Positions 12,901 to 24,052 of a stretch of 64,000 nucleotides of DNA are shown here, one piece after another; positions within the stretch are counted from its first letter, which is position 1, and every line of letters starts with the position of its first letter. The position numbers and the translations under genes were made by a program. The notes beneath the pieces were generated by a model that had not been told where the DNA came from, did not search any database, and was given only the letters and a program-made list of their open reading frames with translations. The DNA comes from Diphasiastrum complanatum (taxonomy: Eukaryota > Streptophyta > Lycopodiopsida > Lycopodiales > Lycopodiaceae): contig CM055097.1 of NCBI GenBank assembly GCA_029204225.1, positions 47,552,617 through 47,616,616 of the forward strand, written 5' to 3'.

Positions 12901-13429
12901 TCTAGTTGTCCTATAATCCACATAGGATATTATCTCTTGTTTCCATACTTTGGAGAATTCCTTTATTTGGATGACTGGCATGCCTATCAAATGGATACCA
13001 CAAATCCACACCTGATTTTGATTTAGATAGAAGAATTAACATGGTTCAATATTACATTCTGATCTTTTCTTGTTACTATAAGCTTCGAATCCCCTACTGA
13101 TGCATCAAATCTAGGGACAAGCTTCTGTCAACAAACAGATCCAATGTAATCCACATATCAGATTCCTCTTTAAAGATCACATTTGACATCCAAAAGTGCA
13201 TATAGCTCAATGGTCACAAAGATATCAGTTATGAATTCAACTAAATGAATTCTATCCAGGAAATTAACAATTGGTATTAAGCAATTATTTACTGAGATTA
13301 TCAAAATCCTAATTGCGAAATACATTTCCCAATCACACTTACTATCACTGATGTCTACTATTCTTCCCTCCTTAGAATTTTCAGTTTCTTAAAAAAAAAT
13401 TAGCTAAGGTATCAAAAAGACATAATGAC
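9937..13429 (-). other. Internal non-coding part of the LARD (3' half)
   Basis: AT-rich, with no domain or long open frame on either strand. Short phrases around CTGGAGTA recur (for example near 10690, 10885 and 11355). The part at 13245-13429 is the reverse complement of 22195-22352 in the plus-strand copy, which confirms family membership. Confidence 0.6.
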
Positions 13430-14559
13430 TGTTGGAGAGAGAGAGAGATGAACGAGTTGAGAAAATGTGTCGTATGTTAGAAACAAAAATAAGCTCAAAG
13501 AGGTAAGACGAACACGAACGAGAAATGAACTCCAATAGAAAATGTTCGTGCGCAACGGAACGAGCTATACGACTCTCTCCATAAGCATGACTACGCCTAC
13601 CAGAATGAACAAAACGGTAGTGATGGGAATCACAGTCGTTCTTGATTACGTAGCCAAACTTTAATAAATGAATGAAGCTCCAGAAGAATGGTTTGTCACG
13701 AATAGTAAGACAAACTATTCATCGCGAATGATTCGTGAAGAGCTAGACGGTGCTCGACTGATAATTAGTAGCGAATGATTCGCGAAAGACAAGACTAAAT
13801 ATTAGTCGTCTATTACCAGAAAGAACAACTAGAAAGATCAAACAGAATGAATGATAAGCATAGCAATATTAACATAGATCTAAACGCAGAACAAAGAACT
13901 GTATCAGATTAAGTATATCATGTATACATGTCAATAATGCGGTAGAGCACAAGACAATAGCGAACAACGTGCCCTACGAAGCTTATACAATCTGTACAGG
14001 AATAAAATCTTATTGCTGACAATCAAGAATCAATGCTCAAGGCATCTACATCGTCTCATTCATCAACTCATTCACTCATTAACCTGAATACACAAATGGT
14101 ATCCAGTATATATATACATTGTATTACAGGTGTGCAGATGTGGAAAGTACAGAGTGGATGTGCTGTTTGTAAGAAATCATGGGTGGCTGCAGTCGTTGTC
14201 CAATCTATTAGGGCAGCTGCATGGGGTGAGCGTGAAAAGGGTGCGACATCAGTCAGTGCTAAAGTGATCATTGGTGATGACAATACAAAAAGTGTGTCAC
14301 TCTTACGAGTATCCTTAGGATTAGATTTACAGGGTGCCTTTGTTTTTAGGGCACCTTTGACATTCTATAAGATAGTGTCCCCTTTTCGTCGATCACCATA
14401 ACATGTAAAAACATAGTGTTGCGATTCTTTCGCCTTTTCTTCGTCTGTGCGAATTTGCGTGTAAATATGCAGACTGCGTGACAACGTTAGTAAATATGCA
14501 GCATGAATGGAGGCAGATTAAAATGGGATTTAAGGAGAGTAGAGGGAATAAATCCAACA
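13430..14559 (-). repeat. Family B 3' LTR (complete, 1130 bp)
   Basis: TGTTGG...CCAACA ends. The adjoining minus-strand tract AAGGGGGGG (14568-14560) is the polypurine tract. Its part from 13723 onward matches 16164-17014. It contains palindromic motifs of the GCGAATGATTCGCGAA type near 13723 and 13771. Confidence 0.9.
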
Positions 14560-14569
14560 CCCCCCCTTA

Positions 14570-15160
14570 ATCTGGATCCGTGAATGGAATACTCTCTGTC
14601 CATGGCTTCTCTCCAGAGATCAGAGTCTGGTTGGCTAAGTGCCTCTTCGACTGTCGTCGGTTCCTGCATTAAGAGACAAGCAGACTCACTAGTATACCTT
14701 GTGGGCTGTGTGCGCACTCGGCTTGATTTTCTGAGAGGATTCGACTGATGAACCGCTCTTGGGACTTGTTGCTGGGTAGCAGCAACATCTTCGTCTGATT
14801 CAATGTCTCGAATTGGGTCGACAATACATACGCCTGAGCTATAAGCTCGGACTGTCGTGTCAACGGCAGGTGATGAAGGTTCTTCTTGTTCTGGAGAATT
14901 CGTCAATAAAGGTTATAAAATACTTGGCGTCCTTCAGCGAAGGATTTTTTATCAGGCTACAAATATCTGAATGTACAACATCTAGCAATCCTGTAGCAAT
15001 ATGCTAATGGCTTGACTTAAATGGTTTCCTAGTCTGTTTACCAACTAGACAGTCTTGACAGATAGGTAACTCGACCTTTTCGCGAGGATAGTCGAGATCA
15101 AGAACAATAGATTGTCTAGACATTTGTTGTACAGCAGCCTAATTTAAATGACCAAGTCTA
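14570..15160 (-). pseudogene. Copia integrase fragment and linker (family B)
   Basis: Minus-strand reading gives a zinc-binding style CQDCLVGKQTRKPF (about 15060-15020), then the integrase core start DAKYFITFIDEFS (about 14925-14885), then jumps to the acidic linker with SSRVRTQPTRYTS and WREAMDREYS (14750-14590). After WREAMDREYS the frame runs straight into the purine tract. RT and RNase H are therefore absent, and part of the integrase is deleted. Non-functional. Confidence 0.8.
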
Positions 15161-15410
15161 GAATGCCAAAGTAAACCTTTATTTGAGTGAATTGAAGTAC
15201 TGAGAGCCTGACTAGAGGCAGAAAACAATGACTCAACTTATACAAGTATCCATGCCTCTTTCCGAGTGCTAGGATCTTGCATGTCCTATCAACTACTTTA
15301 CACTGATCACATTCGAACTCTACTCTATGTCCTAGATCTGTGATTCTGCTTACAGAGATAATATTTGTAGATAACTTTGGTACATACAGGACTTTAGAGA
15401 GTAGCTTAGA

Positions 15411-15668
15411 CTAATCATTTGCAAAGCATAATCTTGCAGTGCCTTCACCTTTAATAGCTTGTGTGCTATTGTTGTCAAGGTGAACGAATTTCTGAGTACT
15501 GTAAGGTGTATAGGACTCGAAACAGCCAATGAGACTAGTCATGTGCTGAGTGGCTCCGGAATCCAGGAACCAAGAACTGTCGCCAGATGCTCCTTGATGA
15601 TTGGTCATGAAGGCATCATGATCCGCTTCTTGAATAGGCTGCGGAGCTTCTGCAACTGCATTTGCCAC
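15411..15668 (-). pseudogene. Copia aspartic protease region (family B)
   Basis: The frame contains WFLDSGATQHMT, the DSG active site of a retropepsin of the Ty1/copia type, followed by FVHLDNNSTQAIKGEGTA. It would cleave the Gag-Pol polyprotein. It lies between the CCHC knuckle (15690-15780) and the pre-integrase region, the normal copia order on the minus strand. Confidence 0.85.
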
Positions 15669-15689
15669 TTGATTCGACTGTCCTAGGTT

Positions 15690-16150
15690 GTTGTTCTTCG
15701 CTTGAAGTATTCGGCAGTCTTGTATTTCGTGGTTGTTTCGGTTGCAGTATCTACAGAATAGCTTCTTCTTTGTCTGCGGATTCGACTGTTTCTTGTGCTG
15801 AGCTAATTTCTTGTCTGGCTTTGATTGCTTCAGGCCTTTCTTCTTCTACTGCTTTGTCGTGCTCTTGTTGGTGTACAAGGCATGAGAATCAGCTGAGGAA
15901 CTTGAGGCTTCGTTCCTTCGCGTGTCTTCCTGCAACAACATAGTTTTGACTCTCAAAAGAGCCAATTCTGGATGAGTCATGATGATCATCACCCAGCTGT
16001 CGTAAGAACTTGGCAAGCTTGTAAGCAGTTGCATCACTACGTCTTGATCGTCTATGACAGATCCGACAACGGCCATTTGTCTTAGCAGGTTCTTGAATTG
16101 ATTAATGTGATTCTACAGAGAATCACCATTCGTCATCTTGAGGGAGTAGA
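15690..16150 (-). pseudogene. Copia gag C-terminal half with CCHC knuckle (family B)
   Basis: Minus strand. The UBN2/gag-type stretch VVMQLLTSLPSSYDSWVM (around 16040-15985) is followed by a Ser-rich spacer and a zinc knuckle, CRYCNRNNHEIQDC (about 15755-15710). The N-terminal half, leader and primer site are lost where the frame abuts the truncated LTR at about 16160. Confidence 0.8.
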
Positions 16151-16163
16151 ATTTCTTTCTGAG

Positions 16164-17014
16164 CGCGAATGATTCGCGAAGAGCTAGACGGTGCTCGATT
16201 GATAATTAGTCGCGAATGATTCGCGAAAGACAAGACTAAATGTTAGTCATCTATTACCAGAAGAACAACTAGAAAGATCAAATAGAATGAATGATAAGCA
16301 TAGCAATATTAACATAGTTCTGGACGCAGAACAAAGAACTATATCAGATTACGTATATCATGTATACGTGTCAATAATGCGGTAGAGCACAAGACAATAG
16401 CGGATGAAACCGCGTGTCCTACGAAGCTTATACAATCTGTAAAGGAATAAAACCTTATTGTTGACAATCAAGAATCAATGCGCAAGGCATCTACTTTGTC
16501 TCATTCATCAACTCATCAACTCATTTACTCATTAACCTGAATACACAAATGGTATCCAGTATATATATACATTATATTATAGGTGTGCAGATGTGGGAAG
16601 TACAGAGTGGATGTGCTGTCTGTAAAAGATTGTGGGTGGCTGCAGTCGTTGTCCAATCTATTAGTGCAGCTGCATGGGGTGAGCATGAAAAGGGTGCGAC
16701 GTCAGTCAGTGCTGAAGTAATCGTTGGTGATGACAATGCAAAAAGTGCGTCACTCTTACGAGTAGCCTTAAGATTAGATTTACAGGGTGCCTTTGCTTTT
16801 AGGGCACCTTTGGCATTCTGTAAGATAGTGTCAACTTTTCGCCGGTCACCATAACGTGTGTAAAAACAAAGTGTTGCGATTTTTTCGCCTTTTTTTCATC
16901 TGTGCGAATTTGCGTGTAAATATGCAGACTGCACGACAACGTTAGTAAATATGCAGCATGAATGGAAGTAGATTAAAATGGGATTTAAGGAGAGTAGAGG
17001 GAATAAATCCAACA
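16164..17014 (-). repeat. Family B 5' LTR, truncated
   Basis: Matches 13723-14559 of the other LTR but lacks the segment equivalent to 13430-13722. It is joined directly to gag near 16160, so a deletion removed the LTR end, the primer site and the start of gag. An open frame at 16549-16854 recurs in the other LTR (14093-14401) and is a shared LTR sequence, not a gene. Confidence 0.85.
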
Positions 17015-17019
17015 ACGAC

Positions 17020-18846
17020 ATTAGTAAATATTCAAAAATTAATTATTGTAGGAATTTTGAAAAAATCTGAACAATTTCATTTATGTCCTATACCTGGGCT
17101 GACTCTCTGATATATCAAAAATCAGTTACTAGTATGTGAAACATTACTAGTCTGATCTTCTGAATATAATTCACCGTAGGATTTTACTGGAAATGAATTC
17201 AGCAGTACTAGAAAAAATTAAATTTTCTTGAGTCGGGTACCGTCTTGGAAAAGGTAGCCCATGAGGAACGATTATCTCGCTGTCAATCCTAAATTTATGA
17301 ACCAAAATCTTAAACATTCTGTTAGGATTGCGAAACTTATATCGTCACCCAATATGGCCTAGAGAATTCAATATATAAATTTTTCTTATGGTTATCCATA
17401 CTAGACCTAATTATTTTTTTATGTCGCTTAGAAGAGTAGCCGATGTCGTAACGCCTATTACAACTCACAGCTCCCTTCGCATGCAAAATAATCAAAGGTC
17501 AGATTCCAATGTAATGACATTCTACCACTGGAAGGGTCAATCACAAACATGCAACTGGTTCCACCATAGTAAAAAAACATGCATAAAAAAAAAAATTGTG
17601 CATGAGTATAGGTCCCAAACCCCAACCCTCGAGCTTCAACGGGCAGAATCAAAAGGTAACTCTCGTTACAGCCACAGGTCAGATTCGGCCTCTTTCCTAC
17701 GGCCGCCATCGCTGTTCTGATAGCCACCTTCGCCCACCATTGCTGGGATTCAACTGCTTCAAAGCAACATACTACAAGAAGACGATCTGCTGCCCCTCCA
17801 TGAGTACTCTTTGATCAATCTTTTCAGTTACCAAGCTTCTCTACTGCTTTAAAAAAATTTCCAACAAGTGATTATGCTTTCCCTGGTAGCCATCTTTGTG
17901 AAAATCAACAACCTGTGACCACCAGGCAGCGATCGATCCAAAGTAAAAACTAACTCGGACCTGCCAAAATCTACACAATGGTTCCTAGGGAAGGATAGCA
18001 ATACTGGAACCAGAAAAAATAGGTTCAAGACTTGGTCTATGAGATGGCAGAGAGAACCAAGGGGCCGCCTTCTACAGAACCTCAGGCATAAGCCACAACT
18101 TCCAGCCATATCTGGAGGTTCTATTAGTAACCGTCATCGACCAGCAACTGTCGGCTACAGGTAGATTCCTTGTGGACACAACTTCTCCAAAAGATCCAGC
18201 TGACAAAATATTCTGGTCAGCTATCCAGAGATCTCAGAAGTTCATGAGCATGTAGAAAGAGGATCTGCAGCCTGCTTTTAATGATTCATAGAACAGGGTT
18301 ACACTCTCTAACACCTCAAGCCACTAAAAGAAACTATTCCCTCAGTTACAGACCTTATGACAAGTGTCTTTCCGGGGTTTTATCTGCATACATAGCTGTT
18401 ACAGCCCCATCTGATATCTTGCTTAACCCCTGCTTTCCATTAGAGAGATGATTTACAGTAATTTGCAGAAATCTATATTGTTCTTCACTCGCATGATTAC
18501 TAGAGGATCAATTTTAAAATCTACTCATCTTCATGCGATGATTAGTCTCATAATACAGCATTACTAAAGGTTAAATTTTTTTTTTTCTGGATAAATTGGT
18601 TACCACCAATCCATCAATAACCAATTTAGTTATGTGTAAAACCAATTTCCAAGAACACAATAGACCAAAGCAATTAACCAAATCTCGTTACAATGGAATT
18701 TACAACAGCAGGTTCAAGATATTAGATTAGCAACTTGATCTATACATGCAGATTCTGTACATGTGTTGGAACAATCTCAAGGATTCAGAAAATCAAAGAT
18801 GAAAGAATTTCGAACTCCACCCCATCCAAGAAACTGCATCTTAGTC
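17020..18846 (-). other. Internal non-coding part of the LARD (5' half)
   Basis: No gag or pol domain on either strand. The stretch 17018-17195 is the reverse complement of 22010-22195 in the plus-strand copy (shared words include CCTATACCTGGGCTGA in this strand). Small open frames at 17388-17814 and 17849-18109 match nothing known. Confidence 0.55.
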
Positions 18847-18860
18847 GGGCTCTGATACCA
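18847..18860 (-). other. Primer-binding site of the minus-strand LARD (tRNA-iMet)
   Basis: Minus strand TGGTATCAGAGCCC, one base from the LTR end. It is complementary to the 3' end of initiator tRNA-Met, the usual primer of plant copia elements and their derivatives. It fixes the orientation of the LARD. Confidence 0.9.
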
Positions 18861-18861
18861 A

Positions 18862-19156
18862 TGTAGAGACCCTCAAGGATTACCCCTAAGATGAGAATAG
18901 GAGAACACAATAGGAGAGACTATGGAGCCAAACCGCCCAACCAATCCTAGATCAAAACTGGATCTAGCCCCCAAGCCATGCCATGTGAAGCAAGAGGAGA
19001 AGAGAGAAACTGGTAACCTAATCCCAATATGTCGACAGGAGAATCCCCACCTCATTATATAGAGAGTAGAGTCTTGTGCATGAAACCATGCAACCCCCAT
19101 GCATGTCAACTATAAATAGATCACAACTCTTCATGCAATCCTCGTGCCTATATCTG
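18862..19156 (-). repeat. Family A 5' LTR of the minus-strand LARD, truncated
   Basis: Matches 9459 onward for about 295 bp, ending at GCCTATATCTGT (about 19156), where homology stops. About 183 bp of the LTR's outer end is missing. Confidence 0.85.
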
Positions 19157-19513
19157 TAGCCTATATTGCATCTTAGGATCAGTATGAATGCTTCATGGAA
19201 GTCTAATTGATTGTTTAAGACTGTTGGTAGCATCAATTTTGGGCTAGAATGGGTGTTTGCATGTTTTTGATGATTCCTTCTTGTGGAAGTGCACCCTACT
19301 ATAGATTTTTGGCAGCTCTGATCTTGTACGTGTGAAGCCTAGGTGGTAGGCTGACATGGCAAACATCTTGTTCACTTGGTCTCCCTCTGTACTGAGCTTT
19401 ACAGCACCCAATTTGGTGTCCTGTAGCCAAAGTTATGATCATCTGAAGTTTTGTAATTTTGTGAGTAAAATTGGCAAAATTTGGAATTGTTCTGATTGCA
19501 TGCCAGTCATTTC
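19157..19513. other. Unique spacer between head-to-head LARD LTRs
   Basis: 357 bp with no recognised feature. It separates the truncated minus-strand LTR from the complete plus-strand LTR. No target duplication was found on either side. Confidence 0.5.
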
Positions 19514-19991
19514 TGCTATGGCCATATTCGGTTAAGGACCTGGAATAGTCCTAATATGGTAGACTAGCCCTCCAGTGTTCGAGATTATTGGTCACGCCGT
19601 GATTTAATTCCATGTCAAGGCATGTTTGTGACTAATTACTTTGAGAGTTCCCAGACACTCTAATTGAGACATATGGAGTATTGCATGTCTGTGTGACGGA
19701 TATAGTCAAGAGGACTGCATGAAGAGATGAGACCTATTTATAGTTGATCTGCATGGGGGTTGCATGGTTTCATGCACAGGACGCTACTCTCTATATAATA
19801 AGGTGGGGATTCTCTCGTCAACATATTGGTCTAGGTTACCAGTTTCTCTGTTCTCCTCTAGCTTTCACATGGCATGGCTTGGGGGCTAGATCCAGGTTTG
19901 ATCTAGGTTTGGTTGGGCGGTTTGGCTCCATGGTCTCTTCTATTGTGTTCTCCTATCCTCATCTTAGGTGTAATCCTTTAGGGTCATTATA
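19514..19991 (+). repeat. Family A LTR (5' LTR of plus-strand copy)
   Basis: Inverted relative to 9459-9936 and of equal length. Shared words include GGCCATATTC, AATTCCATGTCAAG, ATTATATAGAG-type TATA sequence and TGGCTTGGGGGCTAGATC. The final CA has decayed (CATTATA). Confidence 0.88.
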
Positions 19992-20008
19992 TTGGTATTA
20001 GAGTCTGG
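19992..20008 (+). other. Primer-binding site of the plus-strand LARD (decayed)
   Basis: TTGGTATTAGAGTCTGGC-like sequence: one base, then TGGTATTAGAGT. It is the initiator tRNA-Met site with two transitions. Confidence 0.75.
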
Positions 20009-22370
20009 CTGAGATGTGGTCAAGGATGGGATTGGAGTGCTATGTTCTCAATGGAATTATGGAGTGGATTCACTAAATTTTCGATGAAATTAAGCTTTTC
20101 AAGATTTGGTGGTAGAGTGCTCTTCTACTTTTATGATTTTGATAAAGATGTTGTGATTTAATAAAGAATTCATTCCTAAACTTCTAGTGCTTTATGGAAG
20201 GTTCTTTTATGGTAGAATGATATGCATGGACGGATCTCCTTGCTTGTTTTATTGTTAGTTTTTGCTGGATTATGGATTGTGGTAACTAGCATAACTCCAT
20301 AAGGTTCTGAATTCTTGTCTACTTGTTTCATTGAAAGATTGATTGTAATCAATTTTTCCTGACTAAGATGATCTGTATGCAAAAGTAGGAAGATAATTTT
20401 AGAAACATGCTGAGGATTAAAAGTTTTCTTTACTCAAATTATCCAGTAAATCAGCATGTTTAAAGAACACCGATTGGAATCATATGCTATTTCTTTAATA
20501 TTGGGCAGAGTTTAAATACTAAGACAGTTCTGATCATTCTTCCAATTAATGTAAAACAAATATCCTGCTGATGGTAGGATCAGAATCATATGTTTTGAAT
20601 AAATACATGAATCTCTTCCCTCTGCCTTCTAGATAATGTGACAGGGTGGTATTTTCTGACTTGTCAGAGATCCAGAATCTCTGTTTCTGATGCTGACTTC
20701 TTGCTGTTAGTCTATTGCTGAGGGCTAGGTGGGGTTGAATCACGAATTTTTGATTCAGAAGAGGGGCGTAGATCCTGATGGTAATGGTCGAACTCCTTAA
20801 GCCCTGATATCAACTAACCTGCTGTTTCTGCCCTTCAGAGAGCAATAAGAACACTTGAAGCAGCTAAGAGAGATACCTGCACATGTTCTAAAGCCATCAG
20901 TTAGCCATTAAAGCTGAGAAGCCAGTTGTTTCTCGCCATGTTCCCTACGTCCTTGATTGGGATGAGGGAATGAATTCTTGCTGTCAGTTTATGGTTGTGG
21001 CTGCATGTTTTTTTGTTCACATGTGAATAGAGAGGTCGCTATTGAGAAAATTCGCTGGAAGAGTGGAAGCCGCAGATCTGTTTGGATCACAAATGAATGC
21101 TGGCTATTCAGAGTCAGAGATTGTAACCTTACCTCATCAGTTAGCGAGCAATTGAGACCTGTGAATGGGTTGTGAAAGAGTTGTGATCCAACCCTGCTCC
21201 TACGTGATAACTCTCTCTCTCTCTCTTTCACGAGGAAGGTTGCGGCTAGAAGCCCTTTTTGAAGTGGCGGCCATTTGGTTTCGGGGTTTCGATTTTCTCG
21301 ACTTCGATTGCCTTTTGTACTAATAGCATTTTCGTCATAATTTTCGAATTACGTAAAATAAAGCAAAATTTAAGTTTTCCAAAAAAATCAAAATTTTGGT
21401 CATTTTTTTGTTATCTATGGAATCAGTTTAGATCAGTGAATTGAGTAAACTGAGTTTATCAGTCAGAATTGATCATAGTGTTTTCATTAAGTCTAAATTA
21501 TTTCCCGGTGATAGATAAGTTAAAATTGACAGAAGGAACTGCAATGAATTGCCGACAGTTTTTACTATGCTGTCATTTTTTAACTTTGGAGTTGAACTCC
21601 CAGATTGGAAGTTAAAATTTGAATTTTTTCTTTTTGTTGAATTTCAAATTGGTTAAAATTTGGATTCAGTTACTTGTCTGATAGTTTTAAAATCGATGTT
21701 GATCGCTAGAAATTAGTCAAGTGAACGTTTGTGCAAGATACTCGTTAAATTTGAATTAAAATCATCAAACAATATGAAATGACCAAATTGGATGAGTGGC
21801 AATAGTATTCTTTATCTAATCAGTAAATCTGACAGGATACGGTTCAAGAAGTACTAAAATCCTATTGGTGGGATTTCCATTCATGTAATTTCATATTCTA
21901 CGTTTGGATAGGTTTTGTCAATATTAACGGAGTAATGCCAAACCAGTCAATAAAAAGGAAAAACAGTCCAATTTTATTAAAAAATTTATAATTTAGGAAT
22001 TACATAACTGATTTCATTTCTAGTAAAATCCTATGGTGAATTATATTCAAAAGATCAGACTAGTGCTATTTCATATACTAGTAAATGATTTTTGATATAT
22101 CAGATATTCAGCCCAGGTATAGGACATAAATGAAAATGTTTCAGACTTTTTTTGCCTACATTGATCAATTTTGAACATTTACTAATGTCATTACGTCTTC
22201 TTGGTACCTTAGCTGAAATAGATTTTCAGGAAACTGAAAATTCTGAGGGAAGAAGAGTGGACATCAGAAGTAGTAAGTGTGATCGGGAAATGTATTTCGC
22301 AGTTAGGATTTTGGTAATCCATGTAAATAATTGCTTAATATTGGTTATTAATTTCCTAGTTAGAATCATT

Positions 22371-22598
22371 ACTTTACTCTCAGTTTACAAGCCATACAGG
22401 TACTGTCCTCCACATGTGTGAGGCCGCTCCTCTAATATTTTAATCATTTGATCCATTGCTCTTGCTTAAATCATAGTGTAATGCATCTAGATCAAGATCT
22501 AGCACCTAGAACTTGATAGATCATTGGATTAAGCAATCAATAACTCTAAATGATTGATTAGTACAATCATAATTGTCCTTTTTCTCTGCTAATTGACA
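22371..22598 (+). repeat. Copia C 5' LTR remnant
   Basis: Matches 25491-25709 (shared TACAGGTACTGTCCTCCACA and GATTGATTAGTACAATCATA). Only the last 228 bp of an LTR of about 830 bp remain. The left border coincides with the end of the LARD sequence. Confidence 0.88.
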
Positions 22599-22611
22599 TG
22601 GTATCAGAGCC
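22599..22611 (+). other. Primer-binding site of copia C
   Basis: TGGTATCAGAGCC directly after the LTR end (…TTGACA). This is the initiator tRNA-Met primer site. Confidence 0.92.
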
Positions 22612-23177
22612 AAGTCTAAGAGTGATCTAATGATTAATGAAACTAGTGATCATTGACAAGTTGTTTTTGAGCTTTATTTGAGAGGGCGAGTTAAAGGAGA
22701 GAGGTACCATCAATATTTTTGGTCAAGATCGATTTGTGGGCTGCTGATGTCCTTTCCACCCATGGGAAACCGTACAACAACGTTCAAATTAACTTTAGTG
22801 TTTTTGACCCAAAAATGTGCATACTAGTCCAAAATTCAAGGTTTTTGGTGCATTGTCTAGATCTAGGTTCAATCTATTGAATGCTAATGATAAAATAGTG
22901 ATTTGAGTCATTGAAGCAATTCATTTTGAAGCATTAGGTCAGATCTATAAGGCTGATTTGTTCAGATCTTAAGTGTGTGTAAAATATCAAACAATACTAG
23001 AATCAATTTTTTGCGGAGTAATTTGCTAGGATATTTGAAGTAGATCTATTATATCATCATCCAAGTTGAACTAGGATTGATTGGGCCGAGATTAGAAGCT
23101 TCTTGGAAAGCTAGAAATCTATCTTAGATCACTCATTATCAAGAGATCTTTGTGCATCTCACGGGCTTTCATTCACA
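22612..23177 (+). other. Copia C untranslated leader
   Basis: Lies between the primer site and the gag ATG at 23178. No domain is recognised. Confidence 0.6.
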
Positions 23178-23975
23178 ATGTCATCCATGGGTGGATATTT
23201 CTTAGAATCTAGTGAAAAACTAACTTCCACAAATTATTCCATTTGGAAAGTGAGAATGGAATCACTACCTGTGATCCATGACCTCTTTGATATTGTTTTA
23301 GGAGTTCAAGAAGAGCCTCAAGCTACCCAAAAACAACTAAAATACAAAAAGAGGGCTAGATTAGCCTTACATTGCTTAAAGTTGAATGTAAGCAATGACC
23401 TCTTGAAGGAGGTGGCTTCTTGTGCCTCATCAAAAGAGGCTTGGGATTCACTAAAAAGCATTTATGAATCCAATAACACTTCAAGAGTGTTTATGCTAAG
23501 AAACTTGATCTTGCAAAGCATGAGGGGAAGTGGAGGAAATGGACAAGAGTATGTCCTAAGGATAAAATCTTTGAACAAAGAATTGGGATCTATAGGAGAG
23601 AAGATCCAAGACAATGAACTAGTATAAGTAATTTTGAATGGATTAGGAGATGAGTTCTCTAATCTAGTTCAATCTTTCGCTATTCAAGACCAACTTCCAT
23701 CAATTGATAAATTGCATAGTGTTCTTGTGGCCGAGGAGAGTAGGCTTCTACACCTCAAAACAAGAATGGGGTCCTTGTCCTACATAATGGTGATGAGAAA
23801 GCAAACTTCACATCAAAAGGCAAAAAGAAGACTCATCCTTTCAAGAAGTTCCAAGGCAAGGAGGCCGAGGTAAGGGATGGAGGATCTACCTCCAAAGGAA
23901 AGCCAAAGAACAAAGCCAAGATAAAGTGTTTCTTTTGTGGGAAGAAATGACACTTTGCTTCTGAATGTTATAAGA
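23178..23975 (+). pseudogene. Copia C gag with zinc knuckle
   Basis: ATG at 23178 starts a copia gag. The N-terminal LTSTNYSIWKVRMESL pattern and the UBN2 core (LLKEVASCASSKEAWDSLKSIY) are typical. An in-frame stop near 23626 and a frameshift interrupt it. The second part continues at about 23634 (FSNLVQSFAIQDQLPSIDKLHSVL) and ends in a Lys-rich tail with a CCHC-type knuckle, CFFCGKK-stop-HFASEC (about 23928-23967), broken by a stop. It would form the particle core and bind RNA. Confidence 0.85.
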
Positions 23976-24052
23976 AGAAGAATGTACAAGGGAGTGAAAA
24001 TCAAGGCAACCTTGCACAAGGGGAGGAGGAAGAGAATGGCTTCAACACATCC

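Larger units (their letters stand above)
13430..17014 (-). mobile_element. Nested, internally deleted copia element (family B)
   Basis: Bounded by TGTTGG (13430) and CCAACA (17009-17014) and flanked by ATGAC (13425-13429) and ACGAC (17015-17019), a 5-bp target duplication with one change. On the minus strand it has a truncated 5' LTR, gag C-terminus, CCHC knuckle, protease, pre-integrase, part of integrase, linker, purine tract and 3' LTR. RT, RNase H, the primer site and the gag N-terminus are missing. The plus-strand LARD copy lacks this insert at the matching place (about 22187-22210), which independently confirms the borders. Confidence 0.9.
9459..19156 (-). mobile_element. LARD-like LTR retrotransposon without coding capacity (family A)
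   Basis: On the minus strand the parts run: truncated 5' LTR (19156-18862), primer-binding site (18860-18847), internal region, polypurine tract (9955-9937) and 3' LTR (9936-9459). Removing a nested copia (13430-17014) leaves about 5.3 kb of internal DNA. I see no gag, protease, integrase, RT or RNase H in it. Intact LTR, primer site and purine tract with no proteins is the definition of a large retrotransposon derivative (LARD), which is mobilised in trans. It inserted into the gypsy gag at 9458. Confidence 0.75.
19514..22370 (+). mobile_element. Second LARD copy (family A), plus strand, 3'-truncated
   Basis: A 478-bp LTR at 19514-19991 (TGCTATGGCC...), primer site just after it, then a non-coding internal region. 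22010-22195 and 22195-22352 are reverse complements of 17018-17195 and 13245-13429 respectively. The sequence is cut at about 22370, where the truncated 5' LTR of copia C starts. No coding domain is seen. Confidence 0.8.

Noticed and set aside
14033-14401. 122-codon open frame, repeated at 16549-16854
   Set aside because: It is part of both LTR copies of copia family B and has no domain; a shared LTR sequence, not a gene.
18873-20001. Similar small open frames (MTCMGVAWFHAQD and MICMGVAWFHAQD) in opposite orientations
   Set aside because: They come from the inverted copies of the family A LTR, which explains their similarity.
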